A DNA stretch of 64,000 nucleotides. Origin: Rhizoclosmatium globosum (lineage: Eukaryota > Chytridiomycota > Chytridiomycetes > Chytridiales > Chytriomycetaceae). Of this stretch, positions 42,789 to 55,686 are shown one piece after another (positions within the stretch are counted from its first letter, which is position 1; each line of letters starts with the position of its first letter). The stretch covers positions 682,001-746,000 of the forward strand of contig MCGO01000004.1 in assembly GCA_002104985.1 (NCBI GenBank), in the 5' to 3' direction. A program made the translations under genes and the position numbers. The notes under the pieces were generated by a model. The model searched no databases. It was given only the letters and a program-made list of their open reading frames with translations, and was not told the DNA's origin.

Positions 42789-44032
42789 ATGGACAAGAGT
42801 TTGGACGAGTTGATAACGCAGAACCGGCGGCGTGGTGCGCGTGGCAGCGGCGGTGACGACGGGACAGGGTACTCGTTCAGTGGGCGGCGACGCGAGGGAC
42901 GGCGCAGTGGAGGCGGCAGAGGCGGCAACAACCGAGACGGCGACCTTCGAGCGACGCTTTCTTCTTCGGCAACGGCGGCGACGTCTTCTTCGGCGCCAGA
43001 AAAGAGTCATCGAAGAAAGCGGCGCAGTGGCGATGGCTACGCGGTCATTGTGAAGAACTTGCACTTTTCGGTTTGTGTTTTGTGGTTGAATTGTGGTTGT
43101 ATGCATGGCTGGTCTAACCCGAATCTACTCAATACAACTACTCTGAATTCAGATCATGCCCGCTGACCTCGAAGCTTTTGTTTCCGGCCAGCTGCCAAAC
43201 TGTACCCTTCTCAGAGCGGAACTTGACTACGACTCGAGCGGTCGCTCAGATGGCTCTGCTGCCGTCTACTTTGCTTCGCTTGCTGATGCCGTCCAGGTTT
43301 GTATCCTCTGTAACGCGTTAAAAAAAGGCATGGTGGCTAATCAACTCCTTATGTTAAAAGGCACGTAACTCGCTTCATGGTTTGTCGCTTGCAAATGAAA
43401 TCATTGATGTTACTTTGGACGAATCTGCCGACGATATTAGAGATTCAGGCGGTGTCACTGACGACTCTGGCCAGTACATGTACAAATCAATCCTTGGTTA
43501 GTCTTTTGTGTCCTATATGCTCGACGCATCATCTGGCTTTTTAATACCATCCGGTTTCATTGAAGATAGACTTGGTTCAAACCGTCCTGCTCCTGTCTCG
43601 GGTGTGAATAAGTCATCAAATGTCCTGGACCGTCTTGGCTCTCGTGTCTTGGATCGCCTTGGTCCAACTGCAATCTACTCAAATGATCGTGCTGGTGGTC
43701 GCGACCGTGGTGGAAGACGTTCGGATGATAGACGTCGTCAACGTGATGATCGTGGTGGCTCAGACAGACGAAGACGTCCGGTTCGTCCAGAAGATTTGGA
43801 CAAGGAAATGGATTCTTACATGAATGGAGATGGGAATCCTGTGGATATTACAGATGAGAAAATGGACTTGGGGGGTGATGACGTTGCGGATGCTGTTGAA
43901 GAGGAACGCTATTCTCGTCCAAGCAACCGAAGCGAGTTTGTTGACTTCGATGCCCCATCGAATGATCCTTACACTGGCGCTGGAGGTGGTGGGGATTCCC
44001 GCAGACAAGTTTTGGACTACGGTGATATTTGA
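42789..44032 (+). CDS. ALYREF: Aly/REF (Yra1-type) mRNA export adaptor
   Basis: Part of TREX; binds mRNA and hands it to the export receptor in the nucleus. Start ATG 42789; N-terminal REF motif MDKSLDELITQNRRRG, then an RG-rich segment. The RRM spans exons 1-3: YAVIVKNLHFS (RNP2-like), SDGSAAVYFASLADAVQ (RNP1-like), ARNSLHGLSL. Introns lie at about 43069-43153, 43297-43361 and 43500-43568. After the RRM come three DRLG repeats (ILDRLG, VLDRLG, VLDRLG), an Arg-rich region and the C-terminal FoP motif RPEDLDKEMDSYM. Ends SRRQVLDYGDI. The DRLG repeats are not typical of the family. Confidence 0.85.
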
Positions 44033-44058
44033 ATCAAAAACTCAAAATAAACAATTGT

Positions 44059-47000
44059 TTATAAGTCATTTTCCAAGTATTTTTGCCATCCCAATCGTAA
44101 ATGGGCGTTCAGTGCCTTTGTCTTTGCAACCAGCGCCTTCTCCGCTTCACTGACGGCAAACACCTCTTTTTTAGCGCCTTCTTCGTCGTTCCCCAACACG
44201 CACCAAGGCTGTTGTTGTGCATCAATATTTCCTGGTAATGACGTGGCTGGAGTAATGTAAAACTCTAGAGAAGCAAACCAATCGTCCAAAGCGTGATTGT
44301 ACCATGAACTACGAGAATTGACGTGCAACAATTTCCCAGTCTCATCCATATGTGCGAGTGGACCACACACAGCGTTCGGATTCTCCTTACCAGCCGCAGA
44401 CTTCTGCAACACACCGGCAGTACCAGCATGGTATGGAGCAAACTTGTAGGGAATACGCAGCAACTCATGAGCAAACCAATATGTCTCCTTGTCTCCCATA
44501 ATTTGCTTGTCCATACCACCTTCACGCACCTCACGCAGATTAAAGTGAGTCGCAGCCAACAACGCGTGCACAATTTCCGGACGAGACTTGTCAAACAGCA
44601 TCAAAGAAGCGTCCATTTCATCCTTGCTCACATCGTTAAAGAACCGACCCGTTGTGTTTGCACGAATTGTCGGACTTGTAAGCAGCCAACGCACCCATTT
44701 ACTGTTTCCAGCAATGTAGGCGGGGGACTTGAAAAAGAGTGTTCCGTATTCGGAGAAGATTTTGGATTTTTGGAACAGGTCTTCGGGTTTCTGGAACAGA
44801 ATCACGTCATCGTCAAGGTAAAGTACCTGTTTGAATGAGGATGCAAGAATTGCGAAGGGTTTACTGCGGTTTAGGGAAATATATAAGGTTTAGACACGCG
44901 TGATCAAAGGGAGAAAAAAATCGAAGAGAGGTAGTTCCTCACCTGTGGTAGTTCCTGTCTTCCGCAATACGAGTAAACACGGCTTGTAAGTCAATCACTT
45001 TGACATTGTCAATCAATTCAAGGCCTTGAACCATGGTTGAATGTAAATCTGTGGCGCCATTGTAGAAAACTTCGATTGGAAGCTCGCACTTCAAGTTCTT
45101 TCGAATATGGAGAATCGTCAATAGACCACGTTCAAAGCCGGATGAACCGAATGTCAAGACAATACCGCGGTCGGATTTGAAGGAGGAAATCAGTTGAGCT
45201 GCAGATGAGATTTTTCCAGTGAATGCCCATGGGAAAATAACCTTGTGTAAGCTCTTGACTTTGGACTTCATAAAGTTGGTTTGTTCGGAGGACAATGTTT
45301 TCAAAAGTGAGGCGGCGGGAGTGTTTGACTTGGGGTCCGCGGAGAACAAGTGACTCATGAGGTAGAAAGCACGTTGGAGCTTTGCGTTTCCAAGATAGTT
45401 CGAAGGATTCAAGAGTGCAGTGTTGGGAATAGAGGTGAGGAGTTTGACGACACCCTTCATCCAGATTTCGACATTCAGTTCATCAAGCTTCAACAAGGAA
45501 CCACCAAAGACTTGCTCCTCAGTCTTTCCTTCTTCTCCGTTAATATAATCCAGCAAATAAATCAAAGGAAGATCCAAATTGTCGTAGACTTTGTCAATCT
45601 TGAAGAACTTTTTGGCGTTGGGGTTTTTGAGTTCAAGGGATGTTGCCAGAGCTTCAGATTCTCTCTCAGTCATTGATGCAACGGTTATCTTGGCTCGTTC
45701 CTGTCGCTCGATGCGTTTCATATGTTTCCATTGGTCGAGTTGTTTCCACGCTTGGCGCCATTCTGCTTCACTTTTGGGCTCAGCGACTGATTTATCATAT
45801 ACAGGAACTCGGAATGGCTTTGGACCACTTCCTCGTACATGTGGGGCTCCATGAACGTCAACGCTGTACCCCATATCGTTGAATAAATCAGCCCATCCAT
45901 GGTAAATATTGTCAACGAGCTTTTTGTAGACTTTCGGGGCTTCTACTCGCACATTCTTGGTATCGAGGACATCTGCGGTGAGAAGTTCTTTCAAGTGTTC
46001 GAATGAATCAAAGTAGTAGACGTATGGAGAAATATCTGGGTGGTAGTAGTCCATATAAAGATACCAATCCTTTCCAGCACGGGCAATCTTGTCCCATGGT
46101 CCGAAAGAATGAAGTTCTTTCTATATAAATTGAATTTATGTTAAAGACCCGCCAGAAGAGTGATATGAAAGTACAAACCTCAATAAGCTCTTGGAAAAAG
46201 TCTTTGGAAGGGAACAACATAACGACACCAGCCGCCAAATTTTCGTACAACTTCATTGTTGATACTTGGTAAGGAACTTCAATGAAGGCTTTATACTTTG
46301 CAAGAGTTTTCGGGCCTCCATAGCCTCCCTTCATGTGCTTGAATGGAATTGAAAGCTGCTTCATAATTTGGAACACGGCAGAGTCCTCTTCTTCACGACA
46401 CAGAGCCAACTTCGCGTCAGATTCGGGGATTTCCTGAAAAGATATTGTTGAGGAATGAGTGGTACTTAATTAAAAATCTAATACCTTAGCATCGAGCTGA
46501 GTGTGACCAGTTGGACGTAACATTCTGAAAAGAGGAGCTCCAAGAGTTTCATACATGATATCCAAAGGCTCAAATGCATTGTTGGTAACCCAATACAAGT
46601 TCTTTGGCTTCATGTGTGAAAGCTTCCAGATGAGTTTATAGTATTCTTCTTGATCGGGAACACCCCAATCGAAACGAGTGGTAAGCTCCAATACAATATT
46701 CGTTTTGCAGCGTTCATTGAGGGATTCACGAGCTAGAGATTGGAAGAGAGGTCGAGCATCTAGAAGTTTAAAACGTCAGCAACGCTGTGTTCAAGTAACG
46801 ATTCCATTTGGAACTAAGCAATCAATCAAGCAGATAGATACGATTCAAAAGGTGCAATCTGCAAAAGAGTAGCAGGTGGGTGATAACTTGCCTGGCATTG
46901 TGTCTGCGACAATAATCACGTCAGCAGTCTCGCAGACAGTTCTAACGAAACCGTCATTGATGATGCTATCAGCACGATCTCCTTTCATGCCCAAACCGCC

Positions 47001-47437
47001 CAAGAAACCTGGGTTCAGGGTCTTGAAAGTGAGACCCAGTTTTGATGTTACTTGGACCATGTTGGCATGGCAGGCAGAGTGCCTGTTATAGTACAATACA
47101 CGAGGAGGAGTTGTTGAAAGGCCCTGCGAGATCGGTGAGTCTGGGGTAATCTTAGATGAGGATCACATACATCCTCTGTTTTGCCGCCCTTCAGTGGTTT
47201 CTGTCCCTTCGCAACAGCTGGCACATCGCGATCAACTTCGATTACTTTCGCAGCGTCATTTTCTTTGTTCTTTTCCGCCGTATCTTGTTTTGCTGGCACT
47301 GCAGGGGCATTGGGAGACACGGGAGAAGACTCGTTCAGATCGCCCTGGCTGTTCCCACCAGAGAATACTGATGAAAGTCCCAGTAATAATGCGACAATTA
47401 CAACGGCGAAGAGAATCTTGAGCCGTGAGCGTGCCAT
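44059..47437 (-). CDS. GT71 (Mnn1/Mnn2-type) alpha-mannosyltransferase
   Basis: Start ATG 47437 (MARSRLKILF), type II anchor ILFAVVIVALLLGL, then a Ser/Pro/Lys stem. Exon breaks by splice signals: near 47169, 46890/46760, 46486/46434, 46179/46121 and 44943/44863. Luminal part: VLYYNRHSACHANMVQV, VLTFGSSGFERGLLTIL, and the sugar-nucleotide site SKPFAILASSFKQVLYLDDD with the DXD motif, then FQKPEDLF. These fit the GT71 family (Golgi alpha-1,2 and alpha-1,3-mannosyltransferases that extend N- and O-glycans). About 1,000 residues, longer than yeast Mnn2 owing to an N-terminal domain that I do not recognise. Confidence 0.75.
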
Positions 47438-47640
47438 TCTCTCGAAATTCCTCACACTTTTTTGCCAGTCCCCCCCTCTACTGTATTTCTCAGAAAATAA
47501 GACACTTAAAGAGAAAAAGACTCCCTCTTCCCTCCAGCCCATAACCTCCTCTCCTTCTTTGAAAACAGTAATAGGACCCACGTGGTTTTCTAACGACCCA
47601 CGCAGCTCCGGTTGCATAATTCACATAATTCTTTCATCAT

Positions 47641-50600
47641 TCATTCATCTTTCTTCCTTCTGGTGACTTGAAACGGAAACGGACGTTTCATTTTGTTGAA
47701 ACGCAGATACCAAAACAGAGTCCAGATATTTCTAGCAGCATTCCTTCAAATACAATTAGGTAAGCCGCACGAATAATATCAAGAGGTGAACTCACTTGTC
47801 ACGCTCCCAAATATTACCACACTTATGACAATACTTTACAGCTCGAAGTGGTTTCCCAACTGGAACACCATTCTGGTATGCCTTCCTCACTCTCTCGCTC
47901 AGCGGAAACTCCTCCAACCAACCCACCCTAAAAGCTTTGTTTTTCAGTTTGAGGATGTTCTTGGATGTTGTTGTTACATATGACTGAATAAGAGACTCCC
48001 TCTTTCGCCCTTCAGCACCGACGTCACCGACCCCTTCCCGCAGAAAATAGTGTGCTGGATTTGTTTTGTACACTTTGTCAATTGGATTAGGTTCACTGCC
48101 ATCGCCCATCAAACCGCAATCGCCTCCACCAAACGATGAATCAACTTCCATTCGATCCTCCTCTAAGTCACTCAAGTCATGGATCAAGTCATCAAGCTTG
48201 TCTTCAACCCCAAAATCTCCGTACCACAACTCAGGCTCAATATTCATGCCATCCAATCCCAAGAGAAAGTCGTCAATCTCTTGGTTAACAGCTACATCTT
48301 CGTCGCTTGACTCCAGATTCCCCTCCATTTCGATTTCCTTCTCTTGTTCTCTTTCTTCGCAATCCTCTGGCTCCATGATTTCCACATCTTCTTCTTCGTC
48401 GTCATTTGTGTCAACTTGTTTCAGATAACGATCAATGTCCTCGTCCTCCAAATCAGCGAACTCCTCATCAGTGACTCCAAGTAGTCGGAGCACTTTCTCA
48501 ATTCGAGCCCAGTGCTTCACTGTTTTTCCATCCGCTCCAGTTTCAAACAATGTGCCAATATCATGGTCTCTAATCAAGTTCCGAATATGATCCAATTCCT
48601 CTTTTGAAACGACATCAGGTGAAGGACCCAAATCAAGAATATCAGTGCACTTTCCAGTTCCTTGACAACCTGAACAACAAAATGTCGTCTTTCCTTCATT
48701 GACAGTGACCGTTGTGAACGTCTTTTGGGCTTCCCGAACGAGCTTCCGACTTGGGCCAGAGACTGTTCCTTTCATATTTCCGCCATAGCCTGCGTGCCCA
48801 ATAGCAAGAACAATTTGGTCCCTCCGATAGTTTCCACGAAGGTACGACATGAAGATCTTGAGAGTTCGCTGTTCTCCTTGATATGTCAAGAATCGTAGGT
48901 GGGCTTGACGGCAATAGAGCTCATAGAGTATCGGGTACACTTCAAAAGAAACCTTTGAGGACTTGTTGAAGTCGGCAACAGACGTAGTCTTGCTGGAAGC
49001 AACAGCCAACTTTGCAAACTCTGCGTCGATCTTGACCTTGGCCTCCTTTTCATACACTTCCCTGATCTTCACACGTTGCATTTCAGCATATTTCTGCTGA
49101 GTCTTCTCCTTCCATTCAGCAAGTCCAAACTTGAACGATAGCCCACTAAGCTGCTCCTCCCAGGAGAGCTTTTCAAACGCGTAAGCACCAATCTGTTCTC
49201 CAAGTTTTTTTTGTTCAGCTGCCGTACGATTTCGCCGGTTATTCAAGTATCTTTTCTTTTTGGCCCTTTTCTTGGCTGCAATGACTGCAACTCTGGCATT
49301 AGCTTCAGGTACTGAAAGAAGTTTTGGCGCATGATAGCTGTTATAGAGTATGAGTGACTTTGTTGACAAATGAAATGCACACGTACATATATGATCCTTC
49401 CGCAACTTCAACTTCTTTTTTACGCCTATTCTCATTTGCTTGGTGATAGGAACCGGATTTACTTGAAATATTTGGCACTTGGGTTGGTGTAAGCCCAGGA
49501 GCACTTCCCGGGTTCAATGCCATGTACCACATGACTGGAGTAACGACTCCAGGATCACCACTGATTACTATAGAATCGGCAGGTAGAACGAGATTCTCAG
49601 GGGTCAGCATGGGCTGATTTGGATCCAAGGCTTTCTTCTTCGGGCGGAGACAGTGAAGACTTACTGAGATGGAGTTTACCATCATGGACCCACCTATTTC
49701 AGAGGGTAAGCAAATGTTTTACAAGTTTAAAAAGAAACTCACCAAATCGACGTGGTTGTGATTTATCCTCTTGTGAACCGATTTCTTCCTTCTTGAAAAC
49801 GTTTCGAATAGCTGGCAACACAGTTCCCCACAAAATACTCTGCTTCCGAATGCCAGCAACCTTGAAGTCAGATTGCAAACAATCTGTAGGCAGGTTTAAA
49901 CTCAGACACAAAGTATCCCATCCTGCGCCACGGGGAAAATACTTGTACGTCATCATCGCCAGATCACTTTATACAAGCAGTTAGTTTACACAAAAAACCC
50001 TATACATATACGTACGTGCTATCTAATTGGAAAGACTTCTCCTTGAATGTGGTCTGAGGGTGGGCGTTCCAGCCCTTAGTTGCTCCTTGAGGCAGACTTC
50101 CATATGTCTCAATCCGAAAGTCTCCACGCTGGATTCTATCAATATCTGAATTGATAGAAGCCTGTAGCTTGGACCGAACCAGTGAATCAGTTTCTTTAAC
50201 TATCCCACGATGTCTGAAGAATCTTAATCCATACAGCGGATCAGTTTGGTCTGGGTGGGCAAGACCAGCATCAACACTTCTATAATATTCAGGAACCATT
50301 ACTGACATCTGCAAAAAAGAAATTGGTTTGGACACAGCATCACGCACTGCAGCTGTGTTATAGTGTTCAGTGACAATAGGAGCTGACAATAATACACACC
50401 TTTCATGTGGAATGGTTTTGGCGCTTTCAAAGAAGGAGCTTCCTTGGTGGAGGGAATATTTTGTGGTTCAAGACTGCGGTTTCTCTCCAAGAGGTAGTAG
50501 TGTCCGGAGGAGTACCTTGATAGCCAAACTTAGTATTAAATAAAGACTTGCAAATAGAAAATCACTCACGACAGCTTATGGAATTTGAACATCCTTTTGC

Positions 50601-53504
50601 ACAGGGGTAGCAGTTTGGGAAACCAAGCCTCCAGATCTTTGATGAACTCCAATGTCTTGCCTGCCAATTCTTCTGCAATGTCCAATGTGAACAACTTGGC
50701 CAGATGATCAGGAGACACTCTGTCCACAGACACCCATGGCAATGGTAACTTGGGCAAGGCCGCCCTAGTGCCAGCAGTTTTCCTAAGCTCAACAAAGAGT
50801 TTCTTGTCGTTCACAAACAGATCATTCCGAAGTGCTGTCAAATCGCAGGAAATATGGTTGTCACAGATGTACTTTCGATATAGCTGGAACAAGGTGTTGA
50901 TCATGTGATTGTGCAAGTCCTTCTGTAACCAAAAGTTAGGACAGGCTTTCAAACAAGATACCAATATATACCGTGATATGGCGCTGATAGTCTGTTGCCA
51001 TCCTTTCAGCTGCATATACAATCATATTACTAAACAACACATGATCCAATGGTGGAAGCAGTGGAACACCAGTTTCAGATTTGAAGTCAATCCACCATTG
51101 GCACAGTTTCGAGTGCTGGCCAGAAGTTTTGCTCTTTCCATTAGTAGCAACTGTTTTGATGACAGATATAAAGAACGATTGATTTATCGGCAACATTGGC
51201 TCCCCAGCTTTTGATTCATGATACATTCGTAACCCAACGTTGGTTCCAAACTTGGTCGCAATAGTACTAATCAAGTTTATCCTGCACAATATCTTCAGAC
51301 ATCACAAGAATACTGATAGGTGGACACTCACGTAGGCAGAAGCATCTCAATTTGAGGCTGGAGCCAGGTTGCATCACGAAGTACTGTTGTTAATGGCATT
51401 TTGATGACGTACAACTCTGTAGCAGCTTTTCCTTCAACATCTGTTGGTTTTCCTGCAACATTCCATTCAACGAGTAAGGACAAGCTCCAAGTACTGCTTA
51501 TATTCAGAGGAGGATATGGCTGTAAGAAACTGTTTCTCCTTTCTATTTACATCACGACAGAGAAATGGAGAAAGGACATGGTTGGGGTTTGCAACCTTCC
51601 ATTCTGTCACAAAGTTAAGGGAAGGTTGAGGAAAGGAAGAAATTTACCTTCAAGCCACAGATGTAGAGGATGAATCCACTGGTTGGAATAGTTGTCAAAA
51701 TGAAGCAAACAACTGCGGCTTGTAGTCTTGACATGATCCCGAACACCACAGAAACAGTTTCCATTCTGAACAGCTGTGACTGTTGCGACATAAACAGGTG
51801 GAGGGGTGTACTTGAACTTGGATTCAACAGGGACTGATAATGGTGGGTTCACATTAACAACCTGAGAGAGACATCTTGACATGGCCAATGCATCTTTCTC
51901 CATTGATTTCATGGTTCTTGAACCAGCAACAAACCAACGACCCACAGCGTTGTCTTTGAATACAGCAAATACTTTTTCAGCATCCAACTCAATTAACCGA
52001 CACAGTGCAGAATACAATGGTCCTTTCAGATGAGAGACTGTAAATTGCTTCAAGTACTTGGGCAGATTTCCATCGTTTAGGGACGGTGGGTGAAGTTGTG
52101 GCGAGAATGCTGAGTTTGGAGGGAAGAAACCAGCAAGAGTATGTGTCAAACTGGCAGGATGAAGACGGCTGTAAACAGCTGCATTGGGAAACAACGGACT
52201 CTTTTGAACTCCAGCAGAAGACAGAAACGGCATCACATTTGCATGCTCGGCAGCGATTGATCCAACAATTTGAACATCAGAATATTCCAAGAAACTTGTC
52301 AGAGCCAGTGTTTGGGCTCTGTTGATTTGGTGATCCAACTTAAACCTTGTTCCAGAAGCAGCAGATGCGGGTTTGATATAATATGGAATGGGAGGATGGA
52401 GAGGCGGTGGTTGTAGAAAGGGTGTCTGTTCTGAAGGAGGTGCAGGTGGAAAGGCAGGAGGGTAGGGAAATGGGCCAGTTTCTAAACCTGGAGGAAAGAC
52501 AGTGCCAGAAACAAATCCATCAGTATCCCATGACACGCCTCCGCCAGAAGCAATCCACCAATGTCCATGTTCTGGAGAATACACAGTGTAACAATCTGGA
52601 GGCTCCCAACTGGACAAGTGACTATTGTGACAATAGAAGGCAGGATGCCCATCCTGATTTGGGACAAAACGAACATAGGAAGGTATTTTAGGCTGCGTAT
52701 TACGTGCAGTATTATGGCTCAGAGTAGGGGTAAACTCTTTGTCAGCTGAGCAGATGTTTTGGCACGCATTACTTTGCACAGCATGGAGAGACTTGTTACA
52801 ACCTCCAACAACCTCTGATGAGGTGACGACAATCATATACAACTTGTCTCTCTTTGCTAGATCAAACTAAACCAAGAAACAGTCAGTAATCAATGAAAAA
52901 TCTATCAGGAACAAGCTAGACACAAAAAATTACCTTTGCTGCATATTCTGGGTCAGGCTGACCATTAGGTAATGACAACTCCAACACGCATATCCCAGAG
53001 GCATCACAAACAGCTTGCATTGATGAGTGAATGAAAGAACCTGTGAACGAGTCCTGATGGAAACCAAAGAGAGTACCCAGAGAGCACTGAGCCATAGTAT
53101 GAACTCCAGAAACTTGGAGTCCGGAGGATTTCGCCAGAGTTACGGCATCAAAGACTTTCTTGATGTGTGACGCTGATGGAACTTTGTACCCAATACACGT
53201 GGAAACAGCCTCGAGGTACTCGTTGGGACTATTTGGATTCTGTGACTCCAAGTGGCTGAGTTCAGCAGACAGGTGGTTGATTTTGTCTGTAGCAAGTGGA
53301 TCCCCACCCATTGAAAAGTACGACAAACAGTTGAGTTGTTGATCCTCCACTGTGTAATGGTCTGCGAATAGTATCATGATTTTTGACTACAGAATCATTT
53401 AGCTCAGCTATACAGATTGCAGCTAGAAAATACTGACCATGTCGACTGGAGGAGGAGGTTCGGGCGGAGGCGGTGGATGCTGCAGTCTTGTCATTTCTGT
53501 TCAT
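47641..53504 (-). CDS. Fanzor RNA-guided nuclease with a split zinc ribbon
   Basis: About twelve exons from ATG 53504 (MNRNDKTAASTASARTSS) to TGA at 47641 join to ~1,735 residues. Approximate exons: 53504-53438, 53361-52934, 52851-51648, 51542-51332, 51281-50972, 50932-50570, 50516-50403, 50354-50016, 49968-49742, 49698-49389, 49338-47797, 47755-47641. RuvC-I is VISGDPGVVTPVMWY (~1,133). A Lys/Arg-rich helix follows (KKRAKKKRYLNNRRN). RuvC-II is FTTVTVNEGKTTFCCSGC (~1,404). RuvC-III is NIWERDK|NAARNIW (~1,704), completed across the last intron and an exact match to RDxNAAxNI. The two CxxC halves of the zinc ribbon (CSGC and CHKC) are separated by 270 residues, mostly acidic. The ~1,100-residue N-terminal part is unrecognised. 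Confidence 0.8.
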
Positions 53505-54534
53505 TGTATTTTGTTAATCGTTGATACATGAAGGAGGAAAGGATGAGAGCTCATATATGAAGCAGGGAATGCAATCAGTACGTATTGATCCCTCATTCAC
53601 TTCCAAACTGTATTCAGCCTAAGGAATACGCTTCTGAAAGCATTCGAACTCCATTCACATGTTGCACTCATAGCAACGGAAAGACGGAAGAGGACTGAAG
53701 GGGAGAGAAAGGCGAGGATCCAAGAATGCGACGACTCACCAGAGTTGTTGATAGGAAAATGGGAGTCAGAATCACCCCTTTCGGCAGAAAGAGTCTTTAT
53801 CGCTCTCCTCCCTTCTTTCCGATAGCTTAAACAAGCTGCAGCGTAATGATCTTCAAATCTAAGCAATTTAATAGCATAGATTAAAGAAAGGTTGCTTATG
53901 ACAAAGAGTGTACCTACTCCTGAGGACGAGGAATTTATGGATTGCAAATGCTACAAAAGAACTGAGAACTTGCCACGTTTTCTCTCGCCAACTACCTTGG
54001 GATGCTGCATTTCTCAGTCGCAATGTGACTCCATTGGGCCAGCTGCAACACACACACACAAGTTTCGCCTGAGGCGCATTTGGTTACTGTGCATCGCAGA
54101 AGCCACTCTCCGCCTGAGGCGCATCAGGCATCACATCGAACAAGATATACAGCATCAAGGTAATGGCGATAGAAATTTACTGTGTGTCCGAACTTTTTCT
54201 CCTCTTCTTCAAACAAGCAACTCTTCTCAATTTGTGTATTCTGTTTTAAATGCGTTCTTTAAATGCGAGAGTGTACTGTTTGGCAATGAGCGAATGAGCC
54301 ATCGCATATTGTGGTTAAGTTTGGCAAAGAAAAAACCATGTTTAATTGTCTTAATTTGGGAAAAGAATAGTAAGGAACGCTATTCGCGAGTCTGCCAATC
54401 GACAAGAGAAGGGAAAGGTAAAATACAAACCACGAATCGATGACGATTCAGACTGTCGTTGATTTCGAATCGCCAACAACAAAGAAAAGCTCGACGCATC
54501 CAAATCACATCAAAACACTTTTCAAACTTGAGCC
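53505..54534. other. Gene-free kilobase with two palindromes
   Basis: No convincing coding exon. Two identical 14-mers CGCCTGAGGCGCAT lie at 54066-54079 and 54111-54124, 45 bases apart. Each contains the 11-base palindrome CGCCTGAGGCG, and a short CA run sits just before the first. They are ~410-470 bases upstream of the truncated transporter. An open frame of 183 codons spans the region but shows no motif. Confidence 0.5.
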
Positions 54535-55107
54535 ATGAGTGTTGAAACTATCAACACCATCGATACAACTGCGGCTTTGTCTGATTCAGCGGCTGTTTTG
54601 AAACCGAATTCGTCGTCTGTAGTGCTTATTGAAGAAGCGACCGAGCCTCCTCCAGCACCAGATGGAGGTTTCGAGGCATGGGGCACAGTGATAGCGTCGT
54701 TTCTCGTCCATTTCTTTGGTATAGGGACACTGTATACATTTGGCCTCTTTTCTGCTCTCTATTCAGAACGAGGTTACGGGAGTCTCGCCATCATTCAGTT
54801 TGTGGGCGCTATTGGTTCAACAATGCTTGTTGGTGCTGGTTTCATTTCCGGTCGGCTGGGCGAAACGTTTGGATTCCGAACTATGGTTGGTGTGGGCACG
54901 ACACTAATGGCAGCCGCCCTTGTCTTGGCCTCATTCTGTACTCAAATTTGGCAATTGATGATCACTCAAGGATTTCTCTTCGGTTTTGGTGCATGTCTGT
55001 GCTATTTTCCGTCCATTTCATCAGTTTCTCAATGGTTCGACAAGAAACGCAGCGTTGCGACAGGTATTGCGGCTTCCTCAACAGCTGATGCTTCTCAAAA
55101 CAATTAA
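54535..55107 (+). pseudogene. MCT-like MFS transporter, truncated after helix 5
   Basis: Start ATG 54535. Close paralogue of the transporter at 19174: GGFEAWGTVIASFLVHFFGIGTLY, ALVLASFCTQIWQ, GFLFGFGACLCYFPSISSVS and KKRSVATGIAAS. In the complete paralogue GIAAS is followed by GAGIGGLM; here it changes to STADASQNN and stops at 55107. Only about 180 of ~430 residues remain, so transport activity is not expected. The stop codon lies in the 8-bp target duplication of the MITE. Because the same stop would be read without the MITE, the truncation is probably older than the insertion. Confidence 0.75.
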
Positions 55108-55686
55108 AGGAGGGGTGACAATCCTAATAAATGGTGCGTACAGTGGTCCGGTCTGCCTGGCAATGTCGTTTTGGTACGTGCACCTGATTTTCTTATCCGC
55201 CCCTCAGGTGTGTCTGAAAACATCGCAGGTACGTGCAGGGTTTTTCCGGGCTGCCTGCTTCGAAATGAGGTTTGCTTGCACCATATATCCGTTCTGTCTG
55301 CCAAGACAGAAGGATTGAGTGTACCCCAAAATAAATATGCCTGCCTGCCTCTGATGCAAGTTAATTGGAGTGCACGTTGTTTGATGATTGGTTTTCTTCC
55401 AACTACTCACTTCAAAGGTGTGTGACACCATATTATTGTTAATTTCTTTACTCTTCCTTTAAGAAGTAGTTACCTACCGCCAAATTTACTATTTACATAT
55501 GTAACAGAGGTGCAAACCTGGCCACCTATATATTAAATGGCCTTATTTTTGGTGCAGGTCTTGGCCGCCTGCCTGAACAAAAAGGGAAGAAAAGGTGCAC
55601 CATAACTATGGATGCCTGGCTGCCTGTGAAAAATGAGTCAAAGGGTGCACGGTCGTCAAGGTTTTATTGGGGTTGTCACCCCTCCT
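55108..55686. mobile_element. hAT-like non-autonomous element (MITE), 579 bp
   Basis: The ends are inverted repeats: AGGAGGGGTGACAA is exact at both, and the match extends to 24 bases with two mismatches (through AATAAA). The element is flanked by an exact 8-bp direct repeat ACAATTAA at 55100-55107 and 55687-55694. An 8-bp duplication with short inverted repeats fits the hAT superfamily; other 8-bp-duplicating families are possible. There is no transposase frame. Repeated GCCTGCC/GGCTGCC motifs (near 55152, 55251, 55340, 55567, 55614) resemble subterminal transposase-binding repeats. Confidence 0.8.

Noticed and set aside
53892..54443. 183-codon plus-strand reading frame
   Set aside because: No motif, biased composition and repeats; treated as intergenic.
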